Of a stretch of DNA of 64,000 nucleotides, positions 62,057 to 64,000 are shown piece by piece. Both the position numbers and the translations under genes were made by a program. This DNA comes from Herbaspirillum rhizosphaerae. Its GTDB lineage: Bacteria; Pseudomonadota; Gammaproteobacteria; Burkholderiales; Burkholderiaceae_D. Below the pieces are notes generated by a model, which had not been told where the DNA came from, did no database searches, and saw only the letters and a program-made list of their open reading frames with translations. How positions within the stretch are numbered: the first letter of the stretch is position 1; each line of letters starts with the position of its first letter. The stretch spans positions 170,522 to 234,521 of the forward strand of contig NZ_LFLU01000007.1 in assembly GCF_001189965.1 (NCBI RefSeq), read 5' to 3'.

Positions 62057-63820
62057 ATGCGGAAAATCAACGGCTTGCTCAAGCCGGCCACCATGGCATT
62101 GCTGCCCCTCTGTACTTCCCTCGCCTTCCTGCCTGCCCACGCACAGACCGCTGCACCAGCGGCCGCGCCGGTAGTCAAGTACGACCTGACCTACGACATC
62201 ATCAGCCCGGTGATGGCGAAAAACGGCATGGTCGCTTCCGAGCAGGAACTGGCGACGCAAGTCGGCCTCGACATTCTCAAGCGCGGCGGCAATGCGATCG
62301 ACGCCGGCGTTGCCGTCGGCTTCGCGCTGGCGGTCGTGCTGCCGAACGCAGGCAACATCGGCGGCGGCGGCTTCATGATGATTCACGATGCGAAGACCGG
62401 CAAGAACGTCGCGCTCGATTTCCGTGAAATGGCGCCTGCCAAGGCCAGCCGCGACATGTACCTGGACGACAAGGGCAACGTCGCGCCGGGCCGCTCGCTG
62501 TACACCCACCTGGCGATCGGCGTGCCGGGCACGGTCGCGGGTCTGACCCACGCGCTGCAAAAATACGGCACGATGAAACTGTCCGACGTGATCGCTCCGG
62601 CTGTGAAGCTGGCGGAAAAAGGTTATCCGGTCAGCCCAAGCCTGGCGCTGATCCTGGCGGCAGAACGCGACCACCTCGGTCAATGGGAATCCAGCAAGGC
62701 GATTTTCTTCAAGAACGGCCGTCCGCTGGAAGCCGGCGACAAACTGGTGCAGAAAGACCTCGCCAAATCGCTCAAGCTGATCGGCAAGAAAGGCCCGTCC
62801 GTGTTCTATGAAGGCGAGATCGGCAAGAAGATCGTCGCTGAAATGGACAAGCACAACGGCCTGATCACCGCCGCCGACCTAAAGAACTACAAGGTCGTCG
62901 AACGCGAACCTGTGGTCGGCAATTATCGCGGCTATCAAGTGATGTCGATGCCGCCGCCAAGCTCGGGCGGTATCCACATCATCCAGATGATGAACATCCT
63001 GGAACGCTATCCGCTGAAGCAATACGGCGCCGACAGCGCACAGACCATCCACCTGATGGCCGAAGCGATGAAGCTGGCCTATGCCGACCGCGCCGAATAC
63101 CTGGGCGATCCGGATTTCAACAAAGTGCCGGTCAAGGGCCTGACCTCGCGCGGCTATGCCGACGAACTGGCGAAGAAGATCAATCCCGATCGCGCAACGC
63201 CATCGTCGGAAATCAAGCCGGGCAAGCCGCAACCGTATGAAAGCGACCAGACCACGCACTTCTCGGTCGCCGACAAGGAAGGCAACCTGGTCGCCACGAC
63301 CTACACGCTGAACCTGAACTTCGGCAGCGGCATCGTCGCCACCGGCACCGGCATCACGCTCAACAACGAGATGGACGACTTCTCCGCCAAACCGGGCGTA
63401 CCGAACGCCTTCGGCCTGGTCGGCGGCGAAGCCAACGCCGTCGGCCCGGGCAAGCGCCCGCTGAGCTCGATGTCGCCGACCTTCGTGCTAAAGGACGGCA
63501 AGCCTTTCCTGGTCACCGGCAGCCCGGGCGGCAGCCGCATCATCACGACCACGATGCAGACCATCCTGAACGTGATCGAGCATGACATGAACGTCGCCGA
63601 AGCGACCATCACGCCGCGCATCCATCATCAGTGGGCGCCGGATCAGTTGCGCATCGAAAAGGGCATCAGCGCCGATACGATCAAGATCTTGCAGGACAAG
63701 GGTCAGAAGATCAGCGTGCAGCCTTCGATGGGACGTACGCAAACGATCCAGATCAAGGATGGCGCTTTCTACGGCTATTCGGATCCGCGTAATCCGGATG
63801 GACGTACGCTGGGGTTCTGA
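62057..63820 (+). CDS. ggt: Gamma-glutamyltransferase
   Basis: A 587-residue periplasmic Ntn-hydrolase that cleaves gamma-glutamyl bonds such as in glutathione. Signal peptide ends AHA before QTAAP. The autoprocessing nucleophile is Thr399 in DQTTHFSV; the large subunit has NAIDAGVAVGFALAVVLPNAGNIGGGG, the small one PLSSMSPTFVLKDGKP and GSPGGSRIITT. Length matches E. coli Ggt (580). Own promoter. With a D-glutamate-cyclase-like protein and oxoprolinase elsewhere in the window, gamma-glutamyl turnover is plausible but not shown. Confidence 0.96.
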   Translation: MRKINGLLKPATMALLPLCTSLAFLPAHAQTAAPAAAPVVKYDLTYDIISPVMAKNGMVASEQELATQVGLDILKRGGNAIDAGVAVGFALAVVLPNAGNIGGGGFMMIHDAKTGKNVALDFREMAPAKASRDMYLDDKGNVAPGRSLYTHLAIGVPGTVAGLTHALQKYGTMKLSDVIAPAVKLAEKGYPVSPSLALILAAERDHLGQWESSKAIFFKNGRPLEAGDKLVQKDLAKSLKLIGKKGPSVFYEGEIGKKIVAEMDKHNGLITAADLKNYKVVEREPVVGNYRGYQVMSMPPPSSGGIHIIQMMNILERYPLKQYGADSAQTIHLMAEAMKLAYADRAEYLGDPDFNKVPVKGLTSRGYADELAKKINPDRATPSSEIKPGKPQPYESDQTTHFSVADKEGNLVATTYTLNLNFGSGIVATGTGITLNNEMDDFSAKPGVPNAFGLVGGEANAVGPGKRPLSSMSPTFVLKDGKPFLVTGSPGGSRIITTTMQTILNVIEHDMNVAEATITPRIHHQWAPDQLRIEKGISADTIKILQDKGQKISVQPSMGRTQTIQIKDGAFYGYSDPRNPDGRTLGF

Positions 63821-63850
63821 TGGGTTAGCAGCTTTACTTGATGGAATGAA

Positions 63851-63884
63851 AATGCCGCCTGGTGAGAATCAGGCGGCATTTTTT
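63851..63884. terminator. Bidirectional terminator after ggt
   Basis: AATGCCGCCTG (63851-63861) pairs with CAGGCGGCATT (63870-63880), followed by a T-run. It lies tail to tail between ggt and a partial leftward gene. Confidence 0.92.
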
Positions 63885-63999
63885 ATTGTTGAGCAGATTT
63901 TGTGTTTTTGGCTGTCAGGGCCTTCTTGTCAGCCTTCTTGTGTTTTGTTCCGACTGGTTTTCTTTGGTTGCCGATTCTTTTCTTTCTTCGATCAACCCT
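63883..63999 (-). CDS. C-terminal end of a Lys/Arg-rich protein (partial)
   Basis: On the reverse strand a frame entering from the right edge runs 38 residues to TAA at 63883-63885, just at the convergent terminator. The tail is very basic (RRKKRIGNQRKPVG, KHKKADKKALTAKNTK), as in RNA helicases, histone-like or ribosome-associated proteins. The family cannot be named from this piece. Confidence 0.4.
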   Translation of the reverse strand, partial: RVDRRKKRIGNQRKPVGTKHKKADKKALTAKNTKSAQQ

Positions 64000-64000
64000 G

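Overview
The window reads as chromosome of a free-living or plant/soil-associated betaproteobacterium of the Burkholderiales, most likely Oxalobacteraceae (Herbaspirillum-like). This is inferred from about 60% GC, dense codon-biased coding, a Burkholderiales-type trimeric porin, a serine/threonine-kinase-like/GAF/PAS/histidine-kinase hybrid, the ypfJ-MAPEG-S4-DUF924 row, a type IV minor-pilin operon and a non-Entner gluconate/idonate operon. I see no rRNA, tRNA, CRISPR array or intact insertion sequence. Species is not provable from the sequence alone.

Layout. 1-5.6 kb: a leftward operon (amidohydrolase, DoxX, alpha/beta hydrolase, Dps) diverges from an isochorismatase-type hydrolase followed by tandem XapX membrane proteins. 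5.9-9.6 kb: a stand-alone receiver overlapping a hybrid histidine kinase whose N-terminal kinase domain has lost its catalytic residues. 9.6-17.1 kb: AraC, LysR, pirin, a Tat-exported hydrolase, azoreductase, GNAT, MocR and a winged-helix regulator, a stress/redox-flavoured accessory zone. 17.2-20.2 kb: a chemoreceptor and a porin. 20.4-31.1 kb: a LIV-type ABC transporter with an NTF2-like protein and a D-glutamate-cyclase-like protein, divergent from a fused hydantoinase/5-oxoprolinase; together they look like uptake and opening of a pyroglutamate- or hydantoin-like ring. 31.3-38.2 kb: a Cache chemoreceptor, aldo/keto reductase, a secreted unknown, a small membrane protein and FadE.

38.6-41.1 kb: a housekeeping-like row (YpfJ, MAPEG, unknown, S4, DUF924). 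41.2-44.5 kb: pilV-pilW-pilX-pilE-fimT without pilY1. 44.5-47.6 kb: ribD-ribE, then an old-yellow-enzyme gene with its own operator-promoter. 47.7-50.8 kb: an HD-GYP protein and a GGDEF protein with an altered signature. 51-55.2 kb: a PerM/AI-2E transporter, a 268-bp nested palindrome and a DUF3311/sodium-symporter pair. 55.5-61.9 kb: leftward gntP-gntK-idnO-idnD divergent from a LacI regulator, with a canonical gluconate operator between them. 62-63.8 kb: gamma-glutamyltransferase, which with the oxoprolinase region hints at gamma-glutamyl/glutathione turnover.

Most notable: the nested palindrome at 53218-53485, the pseudokinase-histidine kinase at 6282-9602, a shared promoter-like motif at 4103 and 12622, the altered GGDEF next to HD-GYP, the PilY1-less pilin operon, and several clean palindromic operators (11638, 46419, 60606).
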